Below, piece after piece: positions 62,748 through 64,000 of a stretch of 64,000 nucleotides of DNA. The DNA is from Emticicia sp. 21SJ11W-3. GTDB lineage: Bacteria; Bacteroidota; Bacteroidia; Cytophagales; Spirosomataceae. The DNA is taken from contig NZ_CP092074.1 of the NCBI RefSeq assembly GCF_024138715.1, positions 1,612,001 through 1,676,000 on the forward strand, in the 5' to 3' direction. A model generated the notes under the pieces. It made no database searches. It was not told the DNA's origin and was given only the letters and a program-made list of their open reading frames with translations. A program made the position numbers and the translations under genes. Each line of letters begins with the position of its first letter. Within the stretch, counting starts at the first letter, position 1.

Positions 62748-63860
62748 ATGACTAAGAATTTAAAAAATCCACACAAAAGTGATGCTTTACAAGAACACAC
62801 GCCAACGAATGCTTTAACAGACCCTGATGCCACCCTGCAAAACATCAGGGCGCATTTTGATGAACTGCTGCAAGCGCCTGCATTTGAGGAACAGGAAGAC
62901 GAAAACACAGGGCTGTTGATTGTGAAATCGGCCAATAGCTGGCTTGAACTGGCTGCCAGCCAGCCAAAACCCGAAATGCTTTTTGATGAGTTCTGGTTTG
63001 AAGGCGAATTGTGCATTCTGTTTGCCGATACCAACCTCGGTAAATCTATTCTGGCCGTGCAGATTGGTAACAGCATCAGTAAAGGAGAGGCCGTGCGGGG
63101 GTTCAGGCTTGATGCCCAAAAACAAATGGTGTTGTATTTTGATTTTGAGCTGTCGGCCAAGCAGTTTCAGAACCGGTACTCGGTTGATTTTCAGAACCCT
63201 TATCGTTTCGATGAGAATTTTAAAAGAGTAGAGCTGAACCCCGATGCGGTGATACCCGACAAGCAGACTTTTGAGGAGTTTCTGAGTAACGCCCTTGAAA
63301 AAAGCCTGATTGAAACCGGAGCAAAGGTGCTGATTATTGACAACCTCACGTACCTGAAAACCGAGACCGAGAAAGCCGTAAATGCCATGCCGGTGATGAA
63401 GCACCTGAAAGCCCTAAAAAGTAAATTTAGCCTTTCGTTGCTGGCATTGGCACATACCCCCAAACGCGATTTAAGCAAGCCCATCAGCCAGAACGATTTG
63501 CAGGGCAGCAAGGCCTTGATGAGCTTTACCGATTCGTCTTTTGCCATTGGTGAAAGCCAGCGCGACAAGGGCATCCGCTACCTGAAACAGATAAAAGTAC
63601 GCCAAAGCGAATTTATGTATGACACCGACAACGTAGCCGTATGCCAGATAGCCAAAGCAGATAATTTTCTGCAATTTGAATTAACCGGCTTCGGCTACGA
63701 AAAAGAGCATCTGCGCGAGGTTTCTGTTAAGGAAAAGGATGAGCGGACGAGTGAGATTATATTGTTGAGGAAGCAGGGGTTTACTAACCTACAGATAGCC
63801 ATTAAATATGGTCTTTCTGAAAGCGGTGTAAGGAGAATAATTAAAAAGCAAGGGGATTAG
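62748..63860 (+). CDS. RepA-like AAA ATPase with C-terminal HTH
   Basis: The 370-residue protein has a RecA/DnaB-like ATPase core: Walker A variant FADTNLGKSI (93-101), YFDFELSAKQF, and Walker B KVLIIDNLTYL, then LLALAHTPKR and QGSKALMSFTDSSFAIG. This fits the hexameric RepA-like ATPases of plasmids and of integrated mobilisable elements of Bacteroidota. The last 45 residues form a helix-turn-helix (LRKQGFTNLQIAIKYGLSES). The ATG at 62748 was chosen; the frame extends one TTG codon upstream. Iteron-like repeats follow its stop. A role in replication or transfer of a mobile element is inferred. Confidence 0.72.
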   Translation: MTKNLKNPHKSDALQEHTPTNALTDPDATLQNIRAHFDELLQAPAFEEQEDENTGLLIVKSANSWLELAASQPKPEMLFDEFWFEGELCILFADTNLGKSILAVQIGNSISKGEAVRGFRLDAQKQMVLYFDFELSAKQFQNRYSVDFQNPYRFDENFKRVELNPDAVIPDKQTFEEFLSNALEKSLIETGAKVLIIDNLTYLKTETEKAVNAMPVMKHLKALKSKFSLSLLALAHTPKRDLSKPISQNDLQGSKALMSFTDSSFAIGESQRDKGIRYLKQIKVRQSEFMYDTDNVAVCQIAKADNFLQFELTGFGYEKEHLREVSVKEKDERTSEIILLRKQGFTNLQIAIKYGLSESGVRRIIKKQGD

Positions 63861-63926
63861 AATCGCACTCAATCGCACAAATCGCACTTTTCGTACTACT
63901 GTGCGATTAGTGCGAAAAGTGCGATT
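63861..63926. repeat. Iteron-like AATCGCAC repeat cluster
   Basis: Five copies of AATCGCAC occur in 66 bp: three direct (63861, 63871, 63880; 9-10 bp apart, close to one helix turn) and two inverted (63901, 63919). The outer pair belongs to a perfect 14-bp inverted repeat, AATCGCACTTTTCG at 63880-63893 with its complement at 63913-63926. The cluster starts at the end of the RepA-like gene, as replication or autoregulation sites do. Confidence 0.72.
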
Positions 63927-63929
63927 GGT

Positions 63930-64000
63930 ACCAATAATTTATTAATCATTTGTCAGATAATTAATTAATAGGTATAGTTATTAATACTTATTAATAATTA
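63930..64000. other. Very AT-rich stretch, possible unwinding region
   Basis: About 70 bp with almost no G or C, containing repeated TTATTAAT and ATTAAT units up to the window edge. Next to iteron-like repeats this is the composition of a DNA-unwinding element. It could also be ordinary AT-rich intergenic DNA. Confidence 0.4.

Noticed and set aside
62814-63404. Minus-strand frame of 196 codons inside the RepA-like gene
   Set aside because: The plus strand shows ordered ATPase motifs; the minus-strand translation is low in structure and has no family features.
1-64000. tRNA, rRNA, CRISPR or insertion sequences
   Set aside because: No cloverleaf, rRNA motif, regularly spaced repeat array or transposase frame was recognised on either strand; a tRNA search program would be decisive.

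Overview
The window is chromosomal DNA from a member of the Bacteroidota, most likely a Cytophagales-type environmental bacterium; the order is an inference from protein style, not a search. The evidence is a SusC/SusD pair, outer-membrane lipoproteins, TAnnTTTG-type promoter elements, a long-form IspH, a LytTR regulator and a dense set of sugar-degrading and exopolysaccharide genes. No rRNA, tRNA, CRISPR array or insertion sequence was recognised.

Left part (1-18365, all minus strand): a carbohydrate-utilisation region. A susC-susD-lipoprotein operon ends at a strong terminator (13218-13251). A second operon runs kdgF, alpha/beta-hydrolase esterase, sugar-binding-type lipoprotein, GH95, GH105-DUF4350. 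After a 287-bp gap it continues with uxaC, a GH106-like enzyme, an ExuT-like transporter and a truncated NTF2-like protein. A second locus at 40374-44507 holds kduD-kduI-GH88 with a divergent lacI-family regulator. A nearly identical 33-bp sequence (31/33) lies upstream of both kdgF and kduD and is the best candidate operator of that LacI protein. Together KdgF, KduI and KduD take 4,5-unsaturated uronates released by GH88/GH105 to 2-keto-3-deoxygluconate, while UxaC handles saturated uronates. No polysaccharide lyase, KDG kinase or aldolase lies in the window.

Middle (18972-39627): a Wzx/Wzy-type exopolysaccharide locus bracketed by signalling genes. A hybrid histidine kinase, a LytTR response regulator and a stand-alone HPt protein precede glycosyltransferases, a short TolC-like protein, a Wzc-like co-polymerase with a degenerate ATPase, a polymerase/ligase, flippase and acyltransferase (plus strand). 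They meet at a terminator (34198-34228) a minus-strand operon that starts with a single-domain response regulator. That operon continues with a priming sugar transferase carrying a pseudo-receiver domain and a four-cysteine insertion, and then further transferases.

Right part (44582-64000): a ZnuD-like TonB-dependent receptor and a lipoprotein, each with a TGCAA-N5-TTGCA operator overlapping its -7 element; a Wzi-like outer-membrane protein; ispH; a 67-residue conserved-looking protein; the RDD / SpoIIM-like / DUF4129 / DUF4350 / MoxR / DUF58 membrane cluster; DUF805; ROK kinase; a DUF2807 lipoprotein; and valS. The last 1.3 kb holds a RepA-like ATPase gene followed by iteron-like AATCGCAC repeats and a very AT-rich stretch, which looks like the edge of a plasmid-derived or mobile element.
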